A stretch of DNA of 64,000 nucleotides from Cyanobacteria bacterium CYA (lineage in GTDB: Bacteria; Planctomycetota; Phycisphaerae; Phycisphaerales; UBA1924). Position 1 is the first letter of the stretch. Every line of letters starts with the position of its first letter. Positions 9,382 to 16,390 of the stretch are shown one piece after another. The notes below the pieces were generated by a model. The model was given only the letters and a program-made list of their open reading frames with translations. It ran no database searches and had not been told where the DNA came from. The position numbers and the translations under genes are program-made. The stretch lies in assembly GCA_008363215.1 (NCBI GenBank), contig RHKP01000007.1:1-64000 (forward strand), in the 5' to 3' direction.

Positions 9382-9825
9382 ATGGATCAACTCAGCCTCG
9401 AATCCCGCATTCGCCAGTCTTTCGACCGCCAAAGCCTGATGCGGACGCTCGGCGCAGAACTGGTGTCTGTCGGAGATGGCGAGGTCCACATTCGGCTCCC
9501 GGCCGCGCCACACATCGCCCAGCAGCACGGATTCGCACATGCGGGGGCCATCGCATCGATTGCGGATAGCGCCTGCGGCTACGCGTGTCTTTCGCGCATG
9601 GGTGCGAGCGATGCAGTGCTCAGCGTGGAGTTCAAGATCAACCTGATGGCACCGGCAACTGGGTCTGCTTTCCTGGCGGTCGGCAAGGTGCTGCGGGCTG
9701 GGCGCACCATTTCGGTGGCAACCGCCGAGGTGTTCGCCGAGTCCGAGGACGCGGAGCCCAGGTGCATCGCGATCATGCAGGCGACGATGATGCGGGTCGA
9801 AGCACGCGGCGGGTTGTCTGGCTGA
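9382..9825 (+). CDS. PaaI-type hotdog-fold thioesterase
   Basis: This 147-residue protein matches the PaaI/YdiI acyl-CoA thioesterase pattern: the helix HGFAHAGAIASIADSACGYA carries the conserved HG(x)3G(A) and acidic catalytic residue, followed by the substrate-lining strand VEFKINLMAPATG and the strand VGKVLRAGRTISVATAEVF. It should hydrolyse acyl- or aryl-CoA thioesters in the cytoplasm. It is inserted on the opposite strand between tape-measure and tail-tip genes. A TAGACT hexamer lies five bases before the ATG with no Shine-Dalgarno, so it is probably transcribed leaderless from its own promoter. This is metabolic cargo rather than a virion gene. Confidence 0.8.
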   Translation: MDQLSLESRIRQSFDRQSLMRTLGAELVSVGDGEVHIRLPAAPHIAQQHGFAHAGAIASIADSACGYACLSRMGASDAVLSVEFKINLMAPATGSAFLAVGKVLRAGRTISVATAEVFAESEDAEPRCIAIMQATMMRVEARGGLSG

Positions 9826-9846
9826 CAGCGACATATTTCGAGTCCA

Positions 9847-11829
9847 TCAGGCGAATGTCAGCCCGCCGCTCCGTGCGGCGTCGGCGAGTTGGCGGGTGTG
9901 CTTGGCGGTCTGCTCGGTGGCCTTGGCCGTGCGCTCGGCGGTGCCGTCGTCGGACGCCAGCCCCTGCACGGCCTTGGCGTTGAAGGTGCCCCGGACCGAG
10001 ATGCCCCCGGCCACGAGATCACCAATCCCGCGGAGGCGGTCCTCGAACTCGGCGAGCAGGTTGCGCGGCTTGCTCTCTGCGTCGGCTTCCTCGCGGCGCT
10101 TGCGGGCCGCTTCGATCGCCTCGTCGAGGCGCTGCCTGGCGGCTTCGAGCTCACGCTGCGCGTCGGTGAGCCGCTCGTCGGTCTGGGCGTCAAGAGCCTT
10201 CTGCGCGTCCTCGAACTGACGACCGATCTCGGCGAGCGTCGCGTCGTTGAGCTCGCTCGCACGATCACGCTCGGACGATCGACGGGCTTCGCGCCCCGCG
10301 ATGTCGGCTTGGGTGCGTTCGTCAATCTCGCCGAGCCGCTGCGCGAGTTGCTGGTCGACCGCCTTCTTGGCGGCTTCGACATCCAGCCCGCTGTCGAACA
10401 GCCCCTGGATCTCCAGCATCCGCTTGGCGACGAACGACGAGGCCGACTCCCACGCCTTCTGAAAGCCGCCCGTGAACCGCGACCAGGTCTTGGAGAGGAA
10501 CGCCGTCGTCTCGATCCACCCGATCTCCAGCGCGTGCAGCACGATCTGCGCGGCGGCCAGTGCGCCGTACCACATGGATTGGGCCGTCGAGACGAAGAAC
10601 CGCCGGGCCTCCAGCCACGCCGCGTTCAACGCGGCCACGCCCTTCAGCCAGATGATCTTCAGCGAGAGCCACAGGATCTCGGCCGCCAGCGCGATGTCGC
10701 CAGCCGCGAGTGCATCGGAGATGCCCTGCGTGACCTTGCCCACCCAGTCGCGCAGGCGTGTGAACTGCTCCATGAGCCAGGCGAGCGCCTCGCCGCCCTT
10801 GCCCGAGGTGACGAGCAATGTGCCGCCGAGCCCCACGACGGCCGCGACGACCAGCCCGATCGGCGAGAGCAGGGCACTCAACGCGGCCCCGATGACACCC
10901 AACACCGTACCGACGCCGGTGATGATGCTCGCCAGCACCCCGAATGTCGCCGCCACGCCCGACACCAGCACGCCCAATCCGATCAACACCACGCCCGCCA
11001 GCGCGACGGCGGCCGCGATCTTGAGGGTCGAGACGACCACGGCCCGATTCTGGCGGATCCAGTCCGACGCGCCGAAGATGACTCGGGTGATGCGCTCGGC
11101 CAGGTCCTTGAGCACCGGCGCGAGCGCCGAGCCGATCACGAACACGCCCTGCTTGACGACCCGCCACAGGATGTTGAGCGTGTCGTTGAGTTCGGCGGCG
11201 TCCTTGGCGGTCTGCGTCGAGACGGTCAGCCCGAGCCGGCGGGCCTGCTCCTGGAGTTCCTCGATCCCGGCGGCACCGTCCTGCATCAGCGGCAGCAGCT
11301 GCGTGCCGGCCCGCCCGAAGACCTGCAGCGCGATCGCGGCGCGTCGGCTGGGGTCTTCGATCTGACTCAGCCGCTCGGCGATGAGCTTGAACTGCGCCTC
11401 GGGGGAGAGCCCGTCGAGGTCGGCCATCGACAGCCCGAGCGCCTTGAACGCGTCGACCTGCGTCGAGAGCCCGCGCCCCAGGTCGTTGATCGACCGCTGC
11501 ATGGCGCGCACGCCCTTCTCAAGGGTCTCCAGGTTTGCGCCCGACTGCTCGGCCGCGAATCCCAGTTCGCTCAGCGACTCCACGCTCACGCCGGTGCGTT
11601 TGCTCATCTTGTCGAGCGTGTCGCCCATGGCTGTGAAGACCTTGACGGTGCTGAGCAGCGAAGCGACCGCCCCGGCCCCGATCGCCGTCAGCCGCGTGCC
11701 GACGGCGCGGAGACCTTCCCCGAATGCCCGCAGCCGCTTCTGGGCGCGCCGCAGCCCGGCCGACAGCTTGTCGCTGACGCCCAGCTCGACGAATGCCCGT
11801 CCGGCCCGGATGCCTCGGATGTCGGCCAT
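9847..11829 (-). CDS. Phage tail tape measure protein
   Basis: The 660-residue protein has the family layout. An N-terminal helical region reads RTGVSVESLSELGFAAEQSG and DLEGLSP-type segments, as in the TP901/Pfam PhageMin_Tail group. Two long hydrophobic stretches follow at about residues 275-345 (AAAVALAGVVLIGLGVLVSG and onwards). The second half is a charged coiled coil (about 470-610, rich in Glu/Arg/Ala). Tape measures set tail length and form the DNA channel. At 660 residues the tail would be short to medium for a siphovirus. It is encoded between the tail completion gene and the tail tip gene. Confidence 0.9.
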   Translation of the reverse strand: MADIRGIRAGRAFVELGVSDKLSAGLRRAQKRLRAFGEGLRAVGTRLTAIGAGAVASLLSTVKVFTAMGDTLDKMSKRTGVSVESLSELGFAAEQSGANLETLEKGVRAMQRSINDLGRGLSTQVDAFKALGLSMADLDGLSPEAQFKLIAERLSQIEDPSRRAAIALQVFGRAGTQLLPLMQDGAAGIEELQEQARRLGLTVSTQTAKDAAELNDTLNILWRVVKQGVFVIGSALAPVLKDLAERITRVIFGASDWIRQNRAVVVSTLKIAAAVALAGVVLIGLGVLVSGVAATFGVLASIITGVGTVLGVIGAALSALLSPIGLVVAAVVGLGGTLLVTSGKGGEALAWLMEQFTRLRDWVGKVTQGISDALAAGDIALAAEILWLSLKIIWLKGVAALNAAWLEARRFFVSTAQSMWYGALAAAQIVLHALEIGWIETTAFLSKTWSRFTGGFQKAWESASSFVAKRMLEIQGLFDSGLDVEAAKKAVDQQLAQRLGEIDERTQADIAGREARRSSERDRASELNDATLAEIGRQFEDAQKALDAQTDERLTDAQRELEAARQRLDEAIEAARKRREEADAESKPRNLLAEFEDRLRGIGDLVAGGISVRGTFNAKAVQGLASDDGTAERTAKATEQTAKHTRQLADAARSGGLTFA

Positions 11830-12270
11830 CTATGACCCCCTCCGCACGCTGTTGCGCCACAGCACAGGCAGCTTGGGGCGCTCGCGTTCGAGCGCCGGGG
11901 CCATGAACGGGCGGGCCTGGATCTTGACCTTGCGGCTCTGGAGCCGCCCGCGCCGGCGCGAGACGACGACGGTCGCGCCGCCGTGCTCGAGCGCCCGCGG
12001 CGCGACGCTCTTCTTGAAGCCCACCGGGCCGACGACCACCGAGTCGTTGGCCCGGTCGTAGCCGAAGAGGATCAGCCGGCGCAGCGAACCCTGGTGCGAG
12101 TGCGGGGGCTTGCCCGGCGCGGCCGAGCCCGTGCGTTTGCGGATGCTGGTGCGAGCGGCGGTGCGGATGAAGGCCCCGGCCTTGCTCAGCACCCGGCGCT
12201 TGGCGGCGTCCACCGACCGTGTCACCGCCGGGCGATCAAAAAAGAGGCTTTTGATCCGAAAATCGATCAC
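11830..12270 (-). CDS. Minor tail/neck protein (HK97 gp10-like)
   Basis: A basic 146-residue protein. The arrangement RTAARTSIRKRTGSAAPGKPP, then a C-terminal ARPFMAPALERERPKLP, is typical of HK97 gp10-like and minor tail proteins, where a conserved ARPF-x-P motif precedes the C-terminal helix. It directly precedes the tape-measure gene. The tail genes continue upstream beyond a plus-strand insertion (12420-12926). Confidence 0.6.
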   Translation of the reverse strand: MIDFRIKSLFFDRPAVTRSVDAAKRRVLSKAGAFIRTAARTSIRKRTGSAAPGKPPHSHQGSLRRLILFGYDRANDSVVVGPVGFKKSVAPRALEHGGATVVVSRRRGRLQSRKVKIQARPFMAPALERERPKLPVLWRNSVRRGS

Positions 12271-12361
12271 AAGTCAGCTCCTGACAACGCTTTACGGCCT
12301 GTGTAAATGGACTTTGGCGGGCTTTGCGGCGAATATGTGAGACTTTGATGCTCATATGCCA

Positions 12362-12390
12362 TTGACATACGAGGACTGTTGTGGAACAAT
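12362..12390 (+). promoter_or_regulatory. Sigma-70 promoter for the plus-strand gene at 12420
   Basis: TTGACA (12362-12367), a 17-base spacer and AACAAT (12385-12390) give a consensus -35 and a 4/6 -10. The expected start of transcription, near 12397, lies about 23 bases before the ATG and just ahead of an AAGGAG ribosome site. It faces against the tail operon. Confidence 0.65.
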
Positions 12391-12419
12391 GTTCATATAC
12401 CTCTTTCAAGGAGATCCAA

Positions 12420-12926
12420 ATGAGCAACGAAGAACTGGTCAATGTCCTCGTTCCCCGCCGTCACCTCTCGCAGGTGTACGGCTTTATCGCCCAGCTCGAA
12501 GCGGCTGGCACCGCCCGGGGCGGCACCACGGCGAGCGGCGAAGCCGCGAAGGCAGAGGTCACGGAGACGGGGAACGGAGCGAACAACGCCCTCAATCTGG
12601 ATGAGTGGACTCCTTCTCGGCTCCGCAAGATGGTCGAGCAATCGCCTCCGGCGATGGCGGACATTCTGGAGGCGCTGGCCGATCGCCCCTGCGAGTGGCT
12701 GTCGATGGAAGATCTTGCGGCGGCCATCAAGAACAAGCCGGACGCCGACTGGAACACCGTCGCGGGCACGCTCGGCGCTTTCGGTCGCCGCGTCAAGAAC
12801 CGATACGGGATTGAGTCTTGGCCCTTCGAGAACCGGTACGACCATGAGATTCGCGGTCGCGTCTGTCGAATGAGCGAAGACATGGCCCGACTCATCAAGC
12901 AATTCCTCGCAGAGCGGTCCCACTGA
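12420..12926 (+). CDS. Hypothetical cargo protein with winged-helix-like C-terminal region
   Basis: The 168-residue protein starts at the ATG preceded by AAGGAGATCCAA; the longer reading from 12381 would begin inside the promoter. The N-terminus (MSNEELVNVLVPRRHLSQVYGFIAQLE) is followed by an Ala/Gly/Thr-rich linker. A C-terminal domain (MADILEALADRPCEWLSMEDL, then NTVAGTLGAFGRRVKNRYG) looks like a small DNA-binding or protein-binding helical domain. It has its own promoter and opposes the tail operon, so it could be expressed in the lysogen. Function unknown. Confidence 0.6.
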   Translation: MSNEELVNVLVPRRHLSQVYGFIAQLEAAGTARGGTTASGEAAKAEVTETGNGANNALNLDEWTPSRLRKMVEQSPPAMADILEALADRPCEWLSMEDLAAAIKNKPDADWNTVAGTLGAFGRRVKNRYGIESWPFENRYDHEIRGRVCRMSEDMARLIKQFLAERSH

Positions 12927-12931
12927 GGCAT

Positions 12932-13417
12932 TCATGGACTCACCTTATTGGCGGAATGCAGCGTCGCAGTCGGCGTGGCCACACGACCCTTCTCCAACCC
13001 CTTGTTGAACGACGCCTCCTTTTCCTTGCGCAGTCGCCCCGCGCCGATGAACAGCCCGGCCAGGCCGGTCAACGCTGGAAGCGCCGGGCCCGCGACGGGC
13101 ACACCGGCGAGTGTGGGGCCGACCTCGTCGAGGGCACTGAGCGTGAGCTGCCCGAGCAATCCACGGATCTCGCCGCCGCGATCGATCGATGCCTTCCACT
13201 GCGCCCCGTTGCGCTGCACATCCTCGAACCACGCCTGGTACTCGGCCTCGGCCTCGTTGAGTGTGGTCGCGCGGGGCAGCCCTCGCGTCTGCTGGATCTC
13301 GTTGGGTGTCTTGACCTTCACCACATCGCCGAGGTCGAAACCCGCGCAGGCCGCGAGCACCAGCGACACCATCACGAGGGCGAACGCGAACATCATGTGC
13401 TTGGGGTCAATCTTCAC
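12932..13417 (-). CDS. Phage-encoded lipoprotein
   Basis: The 161-residue protein starts at GTG with AAGGAGG upstream. A signal peptide ends in the lipobox LVLAAC, so the mature protein should be lipid-anchored. The middle (LNEAEAEYQAWFEDVQRNGAQWK) is helical and a second hydrophobic stretch, LPALTGLAGLFIGAGRL, precedes a Lys-rich tail. Small phage lipoproteins can be spanins or superinfection-exclusion proteins. Being encoded inside the tail operon fits either, and nothing here decides it. Confidence 0.6.
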   Translation of the reverse strand: MKIDPKHMMFAFALVMVSLVLAACAGFDLGDVVKVKTPNEIQQTRGLPRATTLNEAEAEYQAWFEDVQRNGAQWKASIDRGGEIRGLLGQLTLSALDEVGPTLAGVPVAGPALPALTGLAGLFIGAGRLRKEKEASFNKGLEKGRVATPTATLHSANKVSP

Positions 13418-13666
13418 GCGAGCCTCCTTGCTCCCTGTTCTCCCTGATGAACACGTCCCTGAGCACGGACACCGGGGCCGGGATCACCGCTTGTCGCCTC
13501 TCGCCCGCCCGTGCAAACGGGTCGAAGTCGCCGGGTCGGAACGGGCGGGTCTTCTTGGGGTTGCGCTGGGTGTTGGCCACCAGCGCCATCACCGAGGCCG
13601 TCCGGCTCCACTCGTCGCGCTGGCGGGCCTCGGCCATCGCGACCAGTTCACGGAGCTTCAGGGGGG
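13407..13666 (-). CDS. Frameshift extension of the tail assembly chaperone (gpGT-like T part)
   Basis: This frame continues the chaperone in -1 phase. It carries WQCAGIVGIDPSPLKL, then RELVAMAEARQRDEWSRTA and a charged tail, a pattern common in phage tail chaperone extensions. The open frame runs back through the preceding gene without a good start codon near the conserved part; the first ATG lies inside RELVAMAEA. Expression by ribosomal slippage from the 13658-14167 gene is therefore the simplest explanation. Its stop overlaps the GTG of the lipoprotein gene. Confidence 0.55.
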
Positions 13667-14167
13667 ACGGATCGATGCCAACGATGCCGGCGCACTGCCA
13701 AACGAGCCGCCAGCCGCTTCCGGAGGCACCGCTTCGAACACCGCCCGCTCCAGCGCCCCGCCGTCGATCAGTTCGCCGATCCGGCGCTCCACCAGATCCC
13801 GGGCCTTGTCCATCACGTCGCGTGTGGCCTTGAGCACCCGCCCGAGGTTGGCCCGGTCCCTCGGGCTCGGGCAGAAATCCACGAGCTCCTCCAGCAGCGC
13901 CGCCGTGGCGTGCTCGATCGCGTCGCCTGCCATCGACGCGCCGAACGCCTCGTCGCTGATCTGGCGCTCGTCGGCCTGCGGCTTGCACGCGGCGTAGATC
14001 ACGTCGCACAGCAGGACGGGGTCGCGCACGAGCTTCTCGATGAGCCCGTTCGACCCCTCGAGCACCTCCATGAGATCCACGCCCGTGAGCCCGCGCACAC
14101 GCTTGAGCGCAGCGACATTGATCTCGACGGTCCACTCCCATCCCTGGTTGTCTGTGAATGTGCGCAT
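13658..14167 (-). CDS. Tail assembly chaperone, short form (gpG-like)
   Basis: A 169-residue helical protein lying between the tail tube gene and the tape-measure region, the standard place for tail chaperones. Recognisable segments include VEINVAALKRVRGLTGVDL and a C-terminal Gly/Ser/Pro-rich end (AAGGSFGSAPASLASIRPP). Chaperones bind the tape measure and tail tube protein before assembly, and many siphophages make a long and a short form by -1 frameshifting. Here a second open frame in -1 phase overlaps the end of the gene and supports that arrangement. Confidence 0.6.
   Translation of the reverse strand: MRTFTDNQGWEWTVEINVAALKRVRGLTGVDLMEVLEGSNGLIEKLVRDPVLLCDVIYAACKPQADERQISDEAFGASMAGDAIEHATAALLEELVDFCPSPRDRANLGRVLKATRDVMDKARDLVERRIGELIDGGALERAVFEAVPPEAAGGSFGSAPASLASIRPP
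13661..13667 (-). promoter_or_regulatory. Candidate -1 slippery site TCCCCCC before the chaperone stop
   Basis: On the minus strand, codons CCC CCC are followed at once by the TGA stop (13658-13660) of the short chaperone frame. A slip of one base back leads into the 13407-13666 frame. The conserved part of that frame begins slightly upstream, so the true slip point could be earlier in the overlap. Confidence 0.4.
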
Positions 14168-14195
14168 CCGTGCCTCCTTCCGTTATCCGCCGATC

Positions 14196-14624
14196 TCACC
14201 CACCGATCCAGCTCGGGGCCGTGTCGGAGTACGTGACCTTGGCCGTCACCGAGACCGTGATCGCCTCCTCGAGCGCTTCATTGCGGCTGAAGTTCGTGAT
14301 CGAGAAGTCCGCCTGCAGTCCCTGCCCGCCGGTGGCGTCGAGGATCTGCAGGCCGATCAGGTCGTTGTCGAAGAACGCGTTCTTGATGGCGGTGAACCCC
14401 GCGTCGGCGGTGTCCCACACCATCTCCCACTCGACGCTCGCCTCCTTGAGCGTGGCGACCGTCGCGCGCCAGCCCGCGTTGGCGCGGGTGGTGACGTCGG
14501 CCTCGCCCGCTTCGAGGTTGAGCGTCACGTCCTTGACATTGTCCATCGCCGTCCACGAACCGGCCCCGTCCTGCCCGCCGGTCTTGTAGAGCAGCTTGGC
14601 TTCCATGCCGAGCTTGATCGCCAT
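14196..14624 (-). CDS. Major tail tube protein
   Basis: A 142-residue protein with the tube-protein layout: MAIKLGMEAKLLYKTGG, then DNVKDVTLNLEAGEADVTTR, a central WEMVWDTAD, and beta-rich end segments (ADFSITNFSRNEALEEAITVSV). This VT.R-type signature and length fit the lambda gpV/TTP-like major tail group. It lies directly upstream of the chaperone gene, as in most siphoviruses. It forms the hexameric tube through which DNA passes. Confidence 0.75.
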   Translation of the reverse strand: MAIKLGMEAKLLYKTGGQDGAGSWTAMDNVKDVTLNLEAGEADVTTRANAGWRATVATLKEASVEWEMVWDTADAGFTAIKNAFFDNDLIGLQILDATGGQGLQADFSITNFSRNEALEEAITVSVTAKVTYSDTAPSWIGG

Positions 14625-14627
14625 CGG

Positions 14628-14915
14628 TTACCTCCTGTAGCCCGTGCTCTGGGCGATGATGTGGATCGTGAGCGGCACGCCCGAACTCGTGCTCAACTCA
14701 ATGGCGGCCAGATCGACGCCATAGAACCGGTACGAGGAGTTGCTCAGCAACGCCCCGTTGTCGTCCGGGTTGTCGGGATTCACGGCTCGCAGCGCGACCG
14801 TGGTGTTCGGTGCGCGGATGTCGACATCGACGATGGTCGGTTCGTCGGCCAGGCGGACCCACCCGTCCGCGCTGGAGATGAGGACGCGCTTCGTGATGAT
14901 GTTCGACGCGGCCAT
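14628..14915 (-). CDS. Small phage head-tail region protein
   Basis: A 95-residue beta-rich protein (NIITKRVLISSADGWVRLADEP; LTIHIIAQSTGYRR). It lies between the tail terminator-like gene and the tail tube gene. Length and strand pattern fit a small capsid-decoration or tube-associated protein. Family not recognised. Confidence 0.5.
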   Translation of the reverse strand: MAASNIITKRVLISSADGWVRLADEPTIVDVDIRAPNTTVALRAVNPDNPDDNGALLSNSSYRFYGVDLAAIELSTSSGVPLTIHIIAQSTGYRR

Positions 14916-14920
14916 CGGGT

Positions 14921-15352
14921 TTACCTCCGGACTCGGTACGTGACGGTGAGAATGCTGGTCAACGCCCGCTGCTGCTCCAAGTGCTCGGCGGCCACGACCG
15001 GCTCGTGCTCGATCGAGAGCCACACCGACTCGGGGAACCCGGCCAGCCGCTTCATGCGCAGGTGGTCCGCGATCTGTTCGGCCAGGCCCAGCAGATCGTC
15101 GATCTCCGCTTCGGTGGCGCTCGACGCGAGCTTCTTCTGGAGGCCGATGTCAACGGCGCAATCGAAGTAGCACCCGTCGCGCGAGGCGGTGGCGATCGTC
15201 ACGCTCCGCGGCACGACGGTGACCTTCAGATCGGCCAGGTCCGCCAGGTCGAAGGCGGGTTGGTAGAGACGCTCGGCGGTGAAGGGGGTCCCGAACGAGC
15301 CCGCATTCAGGCTCGCGGTCACGGCGTCGGCGATGGCAACCAATGTGCTCAC
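14921..15352 (-). CDS. Phage tail terminator/completion-like protein
   Basis: A 143-residue protein starting at GTG (overlapping the upstream stop as GTGA). It has the pattern of tail terminator proteins: an N-terminal helix VAIADAVTASLNAG, the strand LKVTVVPRSV, and a central helix TEAEIDDLLGLAEQIADHL. A conserved late strand series (SVWLSIEHEPVV; LTSILTVTYRV) follows. Such proteins cap the tail tube and join it to the head. Its place before the tail tube gene fits. Confidence 0.55.
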   Translation of the reverse strand: MSTLVAIADAVTASLNAGSFGTPFTAERLYQPAFDLADLADLKVTVVPRSVTIATASRDGCYFDCAVDIGLQKKLASSATEAEIDDLLGLAEQIADHLRMKRLAGFPESVWLSIEHEPVVAAEHLEQQRALTSILTVTYRVRR

Positions 15353-15588
15353 GGCGTTCCCCTCCCGTTCAACCGACCCTCCAGGAACGAGACCCGTCGC
15401 TCGACCGCCTGGTACTCGGTGCGCAGGGACCGTGCCTCGACGATCAACTCGTCGAGCCGCTTTTCGACGCCATCGAGCTTGGTCGTGACCACGCCCCACT
15501 GGACGGTGAACGCCAACGCCGCCATCGCGATCGTCACGATCACGCCCGCCCAACGCGAGCCGTTGCGGTTCGAGGGCTGTGGCGTCAT
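15349..15588 (-). CDS. Single-span membrane protein with coiled coil, holin-like
   Basis: The 79-residue protein has one transmembrane segment (WAGVIVTIAMAALAFTVQWG) near the N-terminus, then a heptad-patterned coiled coil (LDGVEKRLDELIVEARSL; VERRVSFLEGRL). Small membrane/coiled-coil proteins of this form occur in phage head-tail clusters, sometimes as holins or membrane anchors. The start overlaps the previous stop and the end overlaps the next start, so it belongs to the structural operon. It is the best holin candidate in the prophage, but only on topology. Confidence 0.5.
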   Translation of the reverse strand: MTPQPSNRNGSRWAGVIVTIAMAALAFTVQWGVVTTKLDGVEKRLDELIVEARSLRTEYQAVERRVSFLEGRLNGRGTP

Positions 15589-15968
15589 GCGTCCTCCGTC
15601 CCGATGTGCTTGGTGTGGATGCGCAGGGCCTTGCGGTATGGGTCGCTGAAACGCCACGGCGGCTGCCCCCCAGGCGCGTTGACTTCGTAGACGAACACAC
15701 GCGAACCCAACACCTCGCGGACCCGGTCGCCGGTCTTGGGCAATGTGGGTCCGTCGCCCAGATCCAGATCCGCCGCCCGGACGAGGAAGTCCCGCGACTC
15801 GATGCGGTGGATCAGCCCCGCCTCGTCGGCCTGCTCGAACTCCGTGCGCCCGATGGTCGCGCTCAGTTCGACCTGCGCCGCATCCCGCCCGTAGACCACC
15901 GTCCGCGCCATGTGCGCGTGCCGCTGGTCGTCGAGCCACGATGCGCCTTGTTCGAGCAGGTCCGCCAC
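15585..15968 (-). CDS. Phage head-tail joining protein-like
   Basis: A 127-residue protein, GTG start, beginning MADLLEQGASWLDDQRHAHM. It then has strand-rich segments (AQVELSATIGRTEFE; RDFLVRAADLDLG; VFVYEVNA) and the terminal turn GGQPPWRFSDPYRKALRIHTK. This layout (a helix, then a beta barrel with a late WxxSDPxxxxxRIH-type motif) is common to head-tail adaptor proteins of Planctomycetes and proteobacterial phages. It follows the decoration gene directly. Confidence 0.55.
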   Translation of the reverse strand: MADLLEQGASWLDDQRHAHMARTVVYGRDAAQVELSATIGRTEFEQADEAGLIHRIESRDFLVRAADLDLGDGPTLPKTGDRVREVLGSRVFVYEVNAPGGQPPWRFSDPYRKALRIHTKHIGTEDA

Positions 15969-15983
15969 CGGGACACCCTCCGA

Positions 15984-16316
15984 TCACTGCATCAGCCGCG
16001 CGCGCACGCTCGCGTCCGCGTCGGCCGCGTCCCGCACGACCTTGCCGATGAGCTTGTTGCCCGAGGCGGTCTTGGTGGCGACGCCGTTGGTCGCGTCCCA
16101 GTAGGCGAGCGCTCCGACGGTGAAACCCGTTCCTGCTCCGGTGGCCTTGGGGAAGTCGAAGACCCCCTGCACGGCCAGCGCCCCGAGTTGGCCCGCCTTG
16201 AGATCCACCCGGGTGACCCCGACCAGATCGCCCTGCACGACGACCGTGCCCGCGGGCGTGTCCGCCCCCGGGGTGAAGTCGATCGCCGCGCCCTCGTGTA
16301 CGAATGTGGTTGCCAT
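15984..16316 (-). CDS. Capsid decoration protein, DUF2190-like
   Basis: About 110 residues from the ATG preceded by GGAGGT (MATTFVHEGAAIDFTPGAD). DUF2190 proteins start in just this way and have a repeated Gly/Ala/Val barrel (GTVVVQGDLVGVTR; GFTVGALAYWDATNGVAT). An in-frame ATG at 16394 would add a Gly-rich 26-residue leader and overlaps the capsid gene stop; the strong internal ribosome site favours the shorter form. Such proteins bind the outside of the capsid lattice and stabilise it. Confidence 0.7.
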   Translation of the reverse strand: MATTFVHEGAAIDFTPGADTPAGTVVVQGDLVGVTRVDLKAGQLGALAVQGVFDFPKATGAGTGFTVGALAYWDATNGVATKTASGNKLIGKVVRDAADADASVRARLMQ

Positions 16317-16390
16317 CGCTGTACCTCCGTTCCCGGCGTTGCCCGGCTCGATCCCACCGCCGGGCTCGAGTCCGCCTCCGCCGATCTGGC

